The position numbers were made by a program, and so were the translations under genes. Below, in pieces: positions 1-8,235 of a DNA stretch of 64,000 bases (the first letter of the stretch is position 1; each line of letters starts with the position of its first letter). The notes beneath the pieces were generated by a model, which searched no databases, had not been told where the DNA came from, and worked only from the letters and a program-made list of their open reading frames with translations. The stretch covers positions 124,001 through 188,000 of the forward strand of contig CAVTOG010000011.1 of NCBI GenBank assembly GCA_963736325.1, read 5' to 3'. Source of the stretch: Actinoallomurus sp963736325. Its GTDB lineage: Bacteria > Actinomycetota > Actinomycetes > Streptosporangiales > Streptosporangiaceae.

Positions 1-243
1 ATCACCATGGGCATCCGCGCGCTGTGTTTCGGGCTCAGCATCCTCTTCGCTGTCAGCCTGTCAGGAGCCTGGCGGTGGCTGTCGTTCGTCGCGTTGATGG
101 GTGCGGTCGTTCTTCCCTACATCGCCGTCATCTTCGCCAACGGTGGCAGAGAGCCCGACAGCTCCGCCCGATTCGCCCCATATGAACCAGACTCAACCCC
201 CAGAAACGAGATTTCTGGGCCTCGCGGCAAAATCGGCTCGTGA
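1..243 (+). CDS. DUF3099-family membrane protein, 5' end outside the window
   Basis: The reading frame is open to the first base (Ile-Thr-Met-Gly-Ile-Arg), so the gene probably starts upstream; the ATG at 7 is likely an internal methionine. The pattern MGIRALCF followed by two hydrophobic stretches (about residues 6-22 and 25-45 of the visible part) and a polar tail ending GPRGKIGS matches the small actinobacterial DUF3099 proteins. Family members are inner-membrane proteins of unknown function. The tail is hydrophilic and probably cytoplasmic. Function is unknown; the family call rests on the MGIRxLCF and PYIAVIFANGG segments. Confidence 0.65.
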   Translation: MTMGIRALCFGLSILFAVSLSGAWRWLSFVALMGAVVLPYIAVIFANGGREPDSSARFAPYEPDSTPRNEISGPRGKIGS

Positions 244-288
244 CAATCTCTTGACTAACTCCGGGGGGGTTCGGTGTACGATTTGTAC

Positions 289-400
289 CGGCGCTCTGGT
301 CCCCCGTCGGGGCGCCCTTGCCGGTGTTCCGGGCCCCCGTCGGAACACCGATGATTGCGACGCCGGGAGGATTGCCCCCGTATCCTCCCGGCGTCGCCAT
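289..400 (+). ncRNA. Probable 6C small RNA
   Basis: Two strong hairpins follow one another: 322-331 pairs with 341-350 (10 bp), and 358-371 pairs with 383-396 (14 bp). Each loop contains the same C-run, GCCCCCGT, and a further copy of CCCCCGT lies at 301-307. Consecutive hairpins with C-rich loops are the defining trait of the actinobacterial 6C RNA class. A TACGAT box at 277-282 and a TTGACT at 251-256 lie upstream, although their 20-base spacing is long. The loops hold five Cs, one fewer than the class name implies. The ends given are approximate; the last hairpin may be the terminator. Confidence 0.55.
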
Positions 401-462
401 TCTCACGGGGGCTGACCTGCGGTGACGCGGTCGCGGATTCTGACTTGACCCAGAAAATGCCA

Positions 463-493
463 ATGCGGGCCCGGTCGATGACCGGACCCGCAT
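463..493 (-). terminator. Terminator hairpin after the ABC permease gene
   Basis: A 7+6 bp stem with one mismatch (ATGCGGG and CCGGTC pairing with GACCGG and CCCGCAT) and a 3-base loop begins ten bases past the permease stop. There is no U-tract, as is common in actinomycetes. Confidence 0.6.
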
Positions 494-502
494 CGTCGTC
501 TG

Positions 503-1336
503 TCAGGCGTCGCGGCGCTTGAGCAGCACTGCCGCGATCACCAGGAGCAACACGGTCCACAGCGCGAACACGCCGTACCCCTGCCACGGGGTGAGCAGGT
601 CGTTCGGCCGCTTGATGACCTGGACGATGAGCTGCCCCGCCTGGGACGGCAGGTACGCGTGGATGTGGTCGCCGGCGCTTCCCGGGATCAGCTGAGTCAG
701 CGGCGAGAGCACCAGGATGAAGCCGATGACCCCGGTGATCGCGGCCGCGGTGTGGCGGATGATGCCACCGATGGCCAGCGAGAACAGACCGAGCATCGCG
801 AAGTACAGGCCCCCGCCGAAGACCGCGCGCAGGACGCCCGGGTCGCCGATCGACACCGGCGCCTTGTCGTGCAGGATCGGCGCGCCGATGAAGAAGGAGC
901 CGAACGACACGATCGTGCCGAGCACGAAGACGAGCGCGCCGAAGACCACGGCCTTGGCGAACAGCATCGGCAGCCGCTTGGGCACCGCCAGCAGGCTGGC
1001 GCGGATCATCCCGGTGGAGTACTCCGAGGCGATCACCATGACGCCCAGCACGCAGACGGTGAGCTGGCTGAGGAAGAAGCCCGTGCCCAGGATCGTGCTC
1101 GCCGGGTCGGCCTGGAGCGTCGCGCGGTCCGCCGCGCTGGCCTTGTCCCACGACGCCAGCGTGAGGAGGCAGAACAGGACCGTGAACCCGAGGTCGAGCA
1201 CGACCAGGAGGACCAGCGCCCAGACGGTGGACCGCACCGACCGGATCTTGGTCCACTCCGACAGCATGAGGCTGCCGAACCCGGCCCGTCCGGTCTCGGT
1301 CGGAACTCCGGGGTTCGCCGTCGTGGCGGCGGTCAT
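503..1336 (-). CDS. ABC-2 type transporter permease
   Basis: A 277-residue integral membrane protein with about six hydrophobic segments (near residues 38-60, 95-112, 130-155, 172-193, 200-220 and 252-272). The early motif SEWTKIRSVRSTVWAL is typical of ABC-2 permeases, in which a short amphipathic helix precedes the first membrane span. The start ATG overlaps the ATPase stop by four bases (ATGA) and has AGGAGGA upstream, so the two genes are translationally coupled. It would form the channel of a homodimeric exporter with the neighbouring ATPase. The substrate is unknown; family members include drug and bacteriocin exporters. Confidence 0.88.
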   Translation of the reverse strand: MTAATTANPGVPTETGRAGFGSLMLSEWTKIRSVRSTVWALVLLVVLDLGFTVLFCLLTLASWDKASAADRATLQADPASTILGTGFFLSQLTVCVLGVMVIASEYSTGMIRASLLAVPKRLPMLFAKAVVFGALVFVLGTIVSFGSFFIGAPILHDKAPVSIGDPGVLRAVFGGGLYFAMLGLFSLAIGGIIRHTAAAITGVIGFILVLSPLTQLIPGSAGDHIHAYLPSQAGQLIVQVIKRPNDLLTPWQGYGVFALWTVLLLVIAAVLLKRRDA

Positions 1337-2268
1337 CGGACATCCTCCTGCGGGTTCGGAACGGGAACGCCGGCGCCGTATTCGACGCTCTCTCGCGTCA
1401 GCTCCATGAATGCCTCTTCCAGTGAGCCGCGCTTCGGCGTGAGCTCGTGAAGGATGAAACCGCCCGCGGCGGACAGCTCGCCGATGCGCGCGGCCTCGAT
1501 GTTCCTGACGGTCAGCAGCCCGTCGTCGCCCGGGACGACCTTGCCGCCCTCCGCTCCGACGGCCTCGGCGATGCGCTCCGCGTCGGGGCTGCGCACGACG
1601 ACGACCTGCTCCGTGCTGCGCTCGATGAACTCCTCGGTGCTGCAGTCGGCGATGAGCCGGCCGCGGCCGATGACGATGAGGTGCTCGGCGGTGACCGCCA
1701 TCTCGTTCATGAGGTGGCTGGAGACGAAGACCGTGCGGCCCTCGGAGGCCAGCCGCTTCATCAGGGTGCGGATCCAGACGATGCCCTCGGGGTCGAGCCC
1801 GTTGACGGGCTCGTCGAGGATCAGCACGGCCGGGTCGGCCAGGAGCGCGCAGGCGATGCCGAGGCGCTGGCCCATGCCCAGGGAGAACCCGCCGGCGCGC
1901 TTGCGCGCGACCTCGGTCAGGCCGACCAGCTCGATGACCTCCTCGACGCGCTTCTTGCCCACGCCCTGGGTCTGCGCGAGGCAGAGGAGGTGGTTGAAGG
2001 CGCTGCGGCCGGTGTGGATCGCGCGGGCCTCCAGGAGGGCGCCGACCACCTGCAGCGGGCGCGCGAGGTCCTTGTAGTGGCGGCCGTCGATCGTCGCGTC
2101 ACCGCTGTTCGGCCGGTCCAGACCCAGCAGGAGACGCATCGTGGTGGACTTCCCGGCGCCGTTCGGGCCGAGGAAGCCGGTCACTCTGCCTGGTTCGACG
2201 CGGAATGTCAGGTCATTGACGGCGATCTTGTCGCCGTAACGCTTCGTGAGGTTTTTTGCCTCTATCAT
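1333..2268 (-). CDS. ABC transporter ATP-binding protein
   Basis: A 311-residue nucleotide-binding subunit. Walker A is GPNGAGKST at residues 34-42, the signature is FSLGMGQRL, and Walker B runs into LDEPVNGLDP. The C-terminal extension of about 90 residues after the core is usual for the drug-export DRR/CcmA-like branch. It is the first gene of a two-gene leftward operon with the ABC-2 permease. The start has AGGA six bases upstream. It couples ATP hydrolysis to export of an unknown substrate. Confidence 0.9.
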   Translation of the reverse strand: MIEAKNLTKRYGDKIAVNDLTFRVEPGRVTGFLGPNGAGKSTTMRLLLGLDRPNSGDATIDGRHYKDLARPLQVVGALLEARAIHTGRSAFNHLLCLAQTQGVGKKRVEEVIELVGLTEVARKRAGGFSLGMGQRLGIACALLADPAVLILDEPVNGLDPEGIVWIRTLMKRLASEGRTVFVSSHLMNEMAVTAEHLIVIGRGRLIADCSTEEFIERSTEQVVVVRSPDAERIAEAVGAEGGKVVPGDDGLLTVRNIEAARIGELSAAGGFILHELTPKRGSLEEAFMELTRESVEYGAGVPVPNPQEDVR

Positions 2269-2435
2269 TCGTGATCCTGAATCGGTCGACAGTGCGTTGG
2301 GCCGATCACGCTATCCGGGTAAACGTTGCACCGCCTACCTCCTTTCGGTTGATATACGTGGTCACCTGGCTACGTTTCGCCCCTCATCGGTACACCTCCG
2401 GATACCCGGCGCGGCCGTTCGGTGGAGGCTCTACG

Positions 2436-3401
2436 GTGTTGCGCATGAACGCAGACGCCGGAGTGGCGGTCCCGGGGCCCGTGTCCTACTCACCCGACGG
2501 CGGAGCGCTGGTGAGCCTCCACCGCGACGTGTGCGCCGTCCTGGCCGACCCGCGCTACGCCGTACGCCCGGCGGGCGAGGAGGGGCCGTACGGGACCTCC
2601 GCGTGGCTGCGGTCCGCCGTGTGCCGCTTCAGCGAAGGCGCCTCCCACGCCCGCCGCCGTGCGGTCGCCGCGGACGGGGTCGCGCACCTCGACCCGGACC
2701 TTCTCCAGCGCTCGGCGGCCGAGCTGACCTCCTCGATCCTGGAGGATTCCGGCGGAGCACCGGTCGACGTGGCCTCGGTGGCCTCGCGGGTGCCGGTGAC
2801 GGTGCTGGCACGCGCGCTCGGCGCCGGCGACCCCGGCGCGGTCGCCGCCGCGGTGCCGGCCGCCTCCGTGGGCTACCTCACCGGCGGTGAGCGCCCGGAC
2901 GGCACCGACGCCGCGGTGGCGCGCCTGGTGGAGCTGTTCGGCCCAGACGACGGTGAGGTCGTGGCGAACCGCATCGCGCTGCTCCTGCAGGCCTACGACG
3001 CGACCGCCGCGCTGATCGCCGCCACCCTGCGCGCGGCGGCGGGCCTGCCGGACCCCGCCGCGTGGCCCGCGGCGGCGCTCGTCGCCGAGACCCTGCGCCA
3101 CGACCCGCCCGTACGCGCCATGCGCAGGGTGACGGTCGAGGACGTCGAGCTGGCCGGATTCGCGCTTCCGGCCGGCACCGCGGTGACGCTGGACATCGCG
3201 GCGGCCAACCGCGACCCGGCGGTCTTCACCGACCCCGGCCGCTTCGACCCGGGGCGCGTGGAACCCGCCCACCTGACGTTCGGCGCCGGCCGCCGCCCGT
3301 GCCCGGGCTCCGCACAGGCCCTCCACCTGGCGGCGGGCGTCGTGGAGGCCGTCATCCGGCTCTGCCCGAAGGTGTCCGCCGAGACCGCGTCGACCGGGTG
3401 A
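2436..3401 (+). CDS. Compact cytochrome P450
   Basis: About 321 residues, shorter than the usual 400. The haem-ligand loop is FGAGRRPCPG near the C-terminus, and the K-helix ETLR with the downstream DPAVFTDPGRFDPGR meander is present. The I-helix region reads LLLQAYDATAAL, without a clear AGxxT oxygen-activation motif. GGAGG at 2424-2428 is spaced correctly for the GTG at 2436; an ATG three codons later (2445) is the alternative. The N-terminal substrate-recognition region is reduced, so the substrate cannot be guessed. No ferredoxin or reductase gene is adjacent. Confidence 0.75.
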   Translation: MLRMNADAGVAVPGPVSYSPDGGALVSLHRDVCAVLADPRYAVRPAGEEGPYGTSAWLRSAVCRFSEGASHARRRAVAADGVAHLDPDLLQRSAAELTSSILEDSGGAPVDVASVASRVPVTVLARALGAGDPGAVAAAVPAASVGYLTGGERPDGTDAAVARLVELFGPDDGEVVANRIALLLQAYDATAALIAATLRAAAGLPDPAAWPAAALVAETLRHDPPVRAMRRVTVEDVELAGFALPAGTAVTLDIAAANRDPAVFTDPGRFDPGRVEPAHLTFGAGRRPCPGSAQALHLAAGVVEAVIRLCPKVSAETASTG

Positions 3402-3441
3402 GACGGCTCGTACGGTGCCCGGAGTCGGCCAGACTGGTGGC

Positions 3442-3651
3442 GTGACCACCGACGAACCCCTCCAGTGCTCGGCCAAGGGATGCCGGGCCGACGCCCGCTG
3501 GGCCCTGCGCTGGAACAACCCGAAGATTCACGACGCCGAGCGGCGGAAGATCTGGCTCGCGTGCGACGAGCACCGCGAGCACCTGAGCGCGTTCCTGTCC
3601 CGGCGCGACTTCCTCCGCGACGTCGTACCGGTCGAGGAGAGCGACGCCTGA
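3442..3651 (+). CDS. Small Cys-rich protein of unknown function
   Basis: A 69-residue protein from a GTG start. It has Cys9, Cys14, Cys41 and His44, which could form a zinc-ribbon-like site, and the signature WNNPKIHDAERRKIWLACDEH. Similar actinobacterial proteins are sometimes mislabelled acetone carboxylase, but the protein is far too short for that enzyme. It lies 40 bases after the P450 gene and may be cotranscribed. No function is assigned. Confidence 0.65.
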   Translation: MTTDEPLQCSAKGCRADARWALRWNNPKIHDAERRKIWLACDEHREHLSAFLSRRDFLRDVVPVEESDA

Positions 3652-3849
3652 CAGAGGTGAACGCGGACGCCGGCCACGCTCCCCTCAAGCGACCACGTGA
3701 GCCCGGCGGTGGCTCCTCCTCCCGGCGCACGACCGCCGAGGGGCGCCCGCGCCGGGCTCTCGGGAGAGCGCCCCTGACCGTGTGTCGCGGGCGTCGTCCG
3801 CGGGGATAACCGCGGCGGCAAGGCCGGCACGGGTACCGGGGGGCTCCGC

Positions 3850-4533
3850 ATGGCCGATCGGCCGGCGCGCGCCCGGCGTCCGCGCAGGTTCGCCCTCGTC
3901 ATCGTGCTGCTCGCGCTGGGCTCGGGGGCGGTCGACGCCTTCAGCTTCGCGGCGCTCGGGGCGGTGTTCGCCAGCGTCATGACGGGCAACCTCGTCCTGC
4001 TCGGCCTCGCGGTCGTCCAGGCCGACCCCGGCCCGCTCGTGCGCGCGGCGGCGGCCCTCGCGGCGTACTTCGCCGGCGTGCTCGCCACGGCGGCCTGGCT
4101 CCGCCACACCCGCTTCGCCGAGGCGGACCCGTGGCCGGGACGCGTCGTGGCCGTCGTGGCGGTGGTCCCGGCGGCGCAGACCCTGGTGCTCGCGGGCTGG
4201 CTGGTCCACCTCGGCCACCCGGGCCCGGCGGCGCGGGTCGTGCTGCTCGTGATGTCGGCGTTCGCGATGGGCGTCCAGAGCGCCGGGGTGAACACGCTCC
4301 CGGTCGCGGGCGCGGCCACGACCTACCTCACCGGCACGCTGACCGAGCTCGCCACCGAACTGGCCCAGACCGCCGTGCCGGTGACGACGAGACGGTTCGC
4401 CGTCCTGGGCGCGGCCCTGGCGGGCGCGGCGCTGGACGCCGTCCTACTCGCCTGGGCACGTCCGGCGGCGCCCGCGCTCCCCCTCGCCACCGCGCTGGCC
4501 GCCCTGGTGATCGTCTCGACCCGCGGCCGCTGA
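3850..4533 (+). CDS. YoaK-family (DUF1275) membrane protein
   Basis: A 227-residue polytopic membrane protein. After a basic N-terminus (ADRPARARRPRR) it has about six hydrophobic spans. The family motifs are visible: SGAVDAFSFAALGAVFASVMTGN near residues 25-47 and AFAMGVQSAGVNTL near residue 137. DUF1275 proteins are inner-membrane proteins of undetermined function. A G-rich ribosome site (GGGGGG) lies a few bases before the ATG. It is transcribed convergently with the ferritin-like gene, whose stop lies seven bases away. Confidence 0.82.
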   Translation: MADRPARARRPRRFALVIVLLALGSGAVDAFSFAALGAVFASVMTGNLVLLGLAVVQADPGPLVRAAAALAAYFAGVLATAAWLRHTRFAEADPWPGRVVAVVAVVPAAQTLVLAGWLVHLGHPGPAARVVLLVMSAFAMGVQSAGVNTLPVAGAATTYLTGTLTELATELAQTAVPVTTRRFAVLGAALAGAALDAVLLAWARPAAPALPLATALAALVIVSTRGR

Positions 4534-4539
4534 CGCCGT

Positions 4540-5088
4540 CTATGCGCCGGCGAGGTCCTTCGGGAGGCGTTCGAGGAGGGACTTCAGGTCGTCGGCGTGG
4601 TCCTCCTCGTCGGCGAGGAGCTCCTCGAAGAGGCGGCGGGTCGTGGGGTCGCCATCGCCGATCCACTGGGCGATCTCGGTGTAGGAGGCGATGGCGATGC
4701 GTTCCGCGACCAGATCCTCCTTGATCATGTCGACCAGGCCGGTGCTCGCGTCGTACTGGGTGTGGGAGCGGGCCGACAGCCGCGCCGGGTCGAAGTCCGG
4801 GGACCCGCCGAGCTGGACGATGCGGTTGGCGAGGCGGTCGGCGTGCTCCTGCTCGTCCGCGGCGTGCTCGAGGAATTCCGCGGCCACCGGCTCGGCGTGG
4901 ATGCCGGACGCCGTGTAGTGGTGACGCTTGTAGCGCAGGACGCAGACGATCTCGGTCGCCAGCGCCTCGTTGCACACCTGGATGACCCGCTCCAGATCGG
5001 CGCCGTACGCCTCGGTGATCGGTCCCTTGTCGATCTCGGCGCGCGCACGCGCACGAATCGTCTCGATATCGGTAAGAAAGTCGGCCAT
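4540..5088 (-). CDS. Ferritin-like / bacterioferritin-family protein
   Basis: A 182-residue, mainly helical protein. A ferritin-type four-helix bundle is indicated by EIVCVLRYKRHHY, FLEHAADEQEHADRLANRI and a later LFEELLADEEDHADDL: three carboxylate/His sets of the ExxH kind that bind a di-iron centre. The ATG at 5088 is preferred because GGGGGA lies ahead of it; the longer frame upstream lacks a ribosome site. Likely roles are iron storage or peroxide protection in the cytoplasm. It is downstream of the molybdenum-cofactor genes but separated by about 60 bases. Confidence 0.82.
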   Translation of the reverse strand: MADFLTDIETIRARARAEIDKGPITEAYGADLERVIQVCNEALATEIVCVLRYKRHHYTASGIHAEPVAAEFLEHAADEQEHADRLANRIVQLGGSPDFDPARLSARSHTQYDASTGLVDMIKEDLVAERIAIASYTEIAQWIGDGDPTTRRLFEELLADEEDHADDLKSLLERLPKDLAGA

Positions 5089-5145
5089 GTGGTCCCCCGG
5101 AGATCGTGTCGGCCTTCCCACGCCCCCTACCACTCCGACCGGCGG

Positions 5146-5394
5146 TTACACCTTCTTCGTGTCCGGCCGGCCGTCGTCCCAGCTCTCGGCCATCTCGGTG
5201 ATGCGGGCCGCGGCGTCGTTCAGTGGCGTACCGCTGCCGACGGCGAGGCCCATCAGATAGGCGGTCAGCGGTGCCGCCGGGCGCGCGACGCCGTGGGCGA
5301 CATCGCGGGCCATGTCGAGAATCAGGTCGCGGTGCACGTCGGCCTTGTCGAGGCCGAGCTCGGCACAGACAGCGTCAATCCAGTCATCGAGCAC
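5146..5394 (-). CDS. DUF6457-family small protein
   Basis: An 82-residue acidic helical protein beginning MLDDWIDAVCAELGLD. Its start overlaps the end of the mobA-like gene by 11 bases, so the two are translationally coupled. Proteins of this kind recur after mobA in actinomycetes, which suggests a role linked to molybdopterin guanylylation, but no function has been shown. No catalytic motif is visible. Confidence 0.7.
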   Translation of the reverse strand: MLDDWIDAVCAELGLDKADVHRDLILDMARDVAHGVARPAAPLTAYLMGLAVGSGTPLNDAAARITEMAESWDDGRPDTKKV

Positions 5395-5962
5395 TGTTCC
5401 CCCCGATCATCCGGGACGCCTCGTCGACGTCGTCCGGCGTGTCACAGTCGTACCAGGCGGCGCCCTCCGTACGTACGCGCGCCGGGCCGAGCGGCTCCAT
5501 CAGGCCCCGCAGCGACGTACCGGAGTAGCCGCCGAGCGCGGCGAGCAGGCCGGCCGTACGCCACACCCCGGCGAGCCACTGCCGCCTGCCATCGTCGTCG
5601 ACGAGGACGGCGCCGTCGTGCCCCGCGGCGATCCGGCGCAGCTCGTCGACGTGAGCCGCCCTCAGGAACGGCAGGTCGGCGGCCAGGACCGCGGTCCACG
5701 GCGCGGTGACCCGCGCCAGCCCGACGCGCAGCGCGGGGACCGGCCCTCCGCCCGGCGGCTCCTCGCGTACGGTGACGGCCCGTGGCAGCTCGGGGCGCTC
5801 CGGGCCCACCACCACGAGCCGGCCCGCGCCGGCGACGGCCGCGGCGACCCACGCGACCAGCGGGCGCCCTCCGACGAGGAGTCCCGGCTTGTCGGCGCCG
5901 TCCAGCCGCCGCGCTCTGCCGCCCGCGAGGACCACGGCGTCGTACGGCTCACTCGTCGCCAT
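5384..5962 (-). CDS. mobA: Molybdenum cofactor guanylyltransferase
   Basis: A 192-residue nucleotidyltransferase of the MobA type. The N-terminal GTP site is VVLAGGRARRLDGADKP, and AADLPFL is the metal-binding DxP/F segment. It transfers GMP from GTP to molybdopterin to make the MGD form that formate dehydrogenases require, which fits the fdhA gene in this window. It overlaps the DUF3467 gene by 14 bases and the DUF6457 gene by 11, within one leftward operon starting at moaA. The C-terminus ends close to a DCDTPDD motif. Confidence 0.85.
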   Translation of the reverse strand: MATSEPYDAVVLAGGRARRLDGADKPGLLVGGRPLVAWVAAAVAGAGRLVVVGPERPELPRAVTVREEPPGGGPVPALRVGLARVTAPWTAVLAADLPFLRAAHVDELRRIAAGHDGAVLVDDDGRRQWLAGVWRTAGLLAALGGYSGTSLRGLMEPLGPARVRTEGAAWYDCDTPDDVDEASRMIGGNSAR

Positions 5963-6260
5963 GCACGCTCTTGCCGCTCTCCCTCTCGTACGCGCTGAGG
6001 TTCTGCTCCAGCGACTTCATCAGCTCCCAGACCTGGCTGGGCGGGATGCGCACTCTGGCGACGACGCGGGCGGGCACATGGACGTACGTGTCGCCGCTGT
6101 CGGGGTCCTCGGTCACCTCCGGAGGGCGTACCTCCGTCGAAAAATCCATTACGAATGAGTCCTGAGCACGCCATACCGAGGCGAAACTGGCGTGCACGCC
6201 GACCTCATGGTCCGGGGGGACTGTGATCTCGACACGGTGTTCCTGCGGCTGCTCCGTCAC
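5949..6260 (-). CDS. DUF3467-family protein
   Basis: A 103-residue protein from a GTG start (6260) with AAAGGA upstream. The frame stays open further upstream but runs into moaA. The visible pattern is ASFASVWRAQDSFVMDF, then PARVVARVRIPPSQVWELMKSL, matching the DUF3467 family of unknown function. It sits between moaA (10-base gap) and mobA (14-base overlap), so it is part of the cofactor operon. Whether it contributes to cofactor synthesis is unproven. Confidence 0.75.
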   Translation of the reverse strand: MTEQPQEHRVEITVPPDHEVGVHASFASVWRAQDSFVMDFSTEVRPPEVTEDPDSGDTYVHVPARVVARVRIPPSQVWELMKSLEQNLSAYERESGKSVHGDE

Positions 6261-6270
6261 GCCGTCCTTT

Positions 6271-7260
6271 CTACCCGCCGATCGCCGACATCGGGCGCGC
6301 GGGCTGAAGGAAAGTCGGATCATCGATGCCGTGCCCCGGCCGCTTGGCCGCCACGGCCGCGAGCCACCGCTCGGCGAGCACCTCGTCGGACGCGCCGCCG
6401 CGCATCGCGTCCCGCAGGTCGGACTCCTCGCGCGCGAACAGGCAGTTGCGGATCTGACCGTCGGCGGTGAGGCGCACACGGTCGCAGGCGCCGCAGAAGG
6501 GCCGCGTGACCGAACCGATCACCCCGACCGTCTCCGTGCCGCCGTCGACGTGGAAGGTCTCGGACGGCGCGCTCCCCCGCTCGCCGGCGTCCTCGCCCAC
6601 CAGTGTGAACTCCGCCGAGAGCCGTTCGAGGATCTCGTCCGCGGTGATCATGTTCTCGCGGGTCCAGCCGTGCTGCGCGTCAAGGGGCATCTGCTCGATG
6701 AACCGCAGCTCGTACCCGTTGTCGAGGCAGAACCGCAGCAGCGGCACCGCCTCGTGGTCGTTGACGCCGCGCATCAGGACCGCGTTGACCTTGACCGGGC
6801 GCAGCCCGGCGGCGTCGGCGGCGGCGAGCCCGGCGAGGACGTCCTCCAGCCGGTCGCGGTGCGCGAGCCGCTTGAACGTGTCACGATCGATCGTGTCGAG
6901 GGAGACGTTGACCCGATCGAGCCCGGCCTCTTCGAGCGGCACCGCCAGCCGCGCCAGGCCGATGCCGTTGGTGGTCAGCGAGATCTCCGGACGAGGCCGC
7001 AGCGCGGCCGTACGCTCGACGATGCCGGGCAGGTTACGGCGCAGCAGCGGCTCACCGCCGGTGAAACGGACCTCGGCGATGCCCAGCCGCTCCACGCCGA
7101 TCGCCACGAGCCGTACGACCTCGTCGTCGGTGAGCAGCTCCGGCTTGGGCAGCCAGTCGAGGCCCTCGGGCGGCATGCAGTAAGAGCAACGCAGATTGCA
7201 GCGGTCGGTGAGAGACACGCGCAGGTCGGTCGCCACCCGGCCGAACCCGTCCATCAGCAT
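6271..7260 (-). CDS. moaA: GTP 3',8-cyclase MoaA
   Basis: A 329-residue radical-SAM enzyme. The N-terminal cluster motif is CNLRCSYC (Cys21, 25, 28), the GTP-side cluster Cys are in FCGACDRVRLTADGQIRNCLF, and the protein ends with the characteristic GG. It makes 3',8-cyclo-GTP, the first step of molybdopterin synthesis, in the cytoplasm. The ATG at 7260 is chosen over the upstream one at 7284 because AGGGG lies seven bases before it. It heads a leftward operon with the DUF3467, mobA and DUF6457 genes. MoaC, MoaD, MoaE and MoeA are not in the window. Confidence 0.95.
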   Translation of the reverse strand: MLMDGFGRVATDLRVSLTDRCNLRCSYCMPPEGLDWLPKPELLTDDEVVRLVAIGVERLGIAEVRFTGGEPLLRRNLPGIVERTAALRPRPEISLTTNGIGLARLAVPLEEAGLDRVNVSLDTIDRDTFKRLAHRDRLEDVLAGLAAADAAGLRPVKVNAVLMRGVNDHEAVPLLRFCLDNGYELRFIEQMPLDAQHGWTRENMITADEILERLSAEFTLVGEDAGERGSAPSETFHVDGGTETVGVIGSVTRPFCGACDRVRLTADGQIRNCLFAREESDLRDAMRGGASDEVLAERWLAAVAAKRPGHGIDDPTFLQPARPMSAIGG

Positions 7261-7365
7261 GAATGCACCCCTCCGTTTCCTCATGGATCGACTTCAGCCT
7301 ATTCCGTGGACAACCGGGCGTACGAGGCTGGTGTTCCTGGCCCGCAGCGATGATCATGAGGTTCC

Positions 7366-8175
7366 ATGGGACTGCAGTGGGACTTCACCGGAGTACGTGA
7401 ACGGATCACCGTACGCGAGTGGGCGGCCGACCGGCCGAGCCACATCGTGCTGCTGGCCCACGGCTACGGCGAGCACATCGCACGGTACGACTACGCGGCG
7501 GACCTCCTCGTACGCGACGGCGCCGCCGTGTACGGCCCCGACCACATCGGCCACGGCCGCTCCGACGGCGAGCGGGTGCTCATATCCGACTTCGAGGAGG
7601 TCGTGACCGACCTGGAAACGGTCGCGAACCGCGCCCGCACGGCCCACCCAGGCCTCCCGGTGGTATTGGTCGGCCACTCGATGGGCGGCATGATCGCCGC
7701 CCGCCACGCCCAGCGCCACGGCTCGACCCTGGCCGCCCTGGTCCTGTCCGGCCCCGTCCTGGGCCCATGGAGCCCCATCAAGGCGTTGCTGGCGCTGGAC
7801 GAGATCCCGGACATCCCGATCGACCCGGCGACGCTCTCCCGCGACCTGACGGTCGGCGAGGCGTACGCCGGAGACGAATTGGTGTGGCACGGCCCGTTCA
7901 AGCGCCAGACGGTCGAGGCATTCGACCGTTGCCTGACGACCATCGCCTCGGGCGGCACCCTGGGCTCCCTGCCGACCCTGTGGGTCCACGGCACCGCGGA
8001 CGAACTGGTGCCGCTGAGCGAGACCCGAACGGGCATCGAACAGATCCGCGGCACGAACCTCACCGAAATCATCTACGAGGACGCCCGCCACGAGGTCTTC
8101 AACGAGACCAACCGCGACCAGGTCCTGGGCGACGTCCGCGCCTTCATCGGCCGCCACATCAGAACCTCGGCGTAG
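7366..8175 (+). CDS. Alpha/beta hydrolase, monoacylglycerol-lipase-like
   Basis: A 269-residue alpha/beta hydrolase. The nucleophile elbow is GHSMGG, the catalytic Asp lies in HGTADELVP, and the His lies in EDARHEVFNE. LLAHGYGEHIARYDYAADLL is the oxyanion-side HGxxEHxxRY pattern of monoacylglycerol lipases and lysophospholipases. There is no signal peptide, so it is probably cytoplasmic. It stands alone, diverging from moaA. Confidence 0.85.
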   Translation: MGLQWDFTGVRERITVREWAADRPSHIVLLAHGYGEHIARYDYAADLLVRDGAAVYGPDHIGHGRSDGERVLISDFEEVVTDLETVANRARTAHPGLPVVLVGHSMGGMIAARHAQRHGSTLAALVLSGPVLGPWSPIKALLALDEIPDIPIDPATLSRDLTVGEAYAGDELVWHGPFKRQTVEAFDRCLTTIASGGTLGSLPTLWVHGTADELVPLSETRTGIEQIRGTNLTEIIYEDARHEVFNETNRDQVLGDVRAFIGRHIRTSA

Positions 8176-8235
8176 CGAGCGCCATCGCTCAGTGCACCGC
8201 ATATGGCCCTCGCTACCCCAGGTCAGGCAGGGTTT

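Noticed and set aside
2256..2435. Longer N-terminus for the P450 from an ATG at 2256
   Set aside because: It would overlap the ABC ATPase start region, has no ribosome site, and its text does not look like P450 sequence; GGAGG supports 2436.
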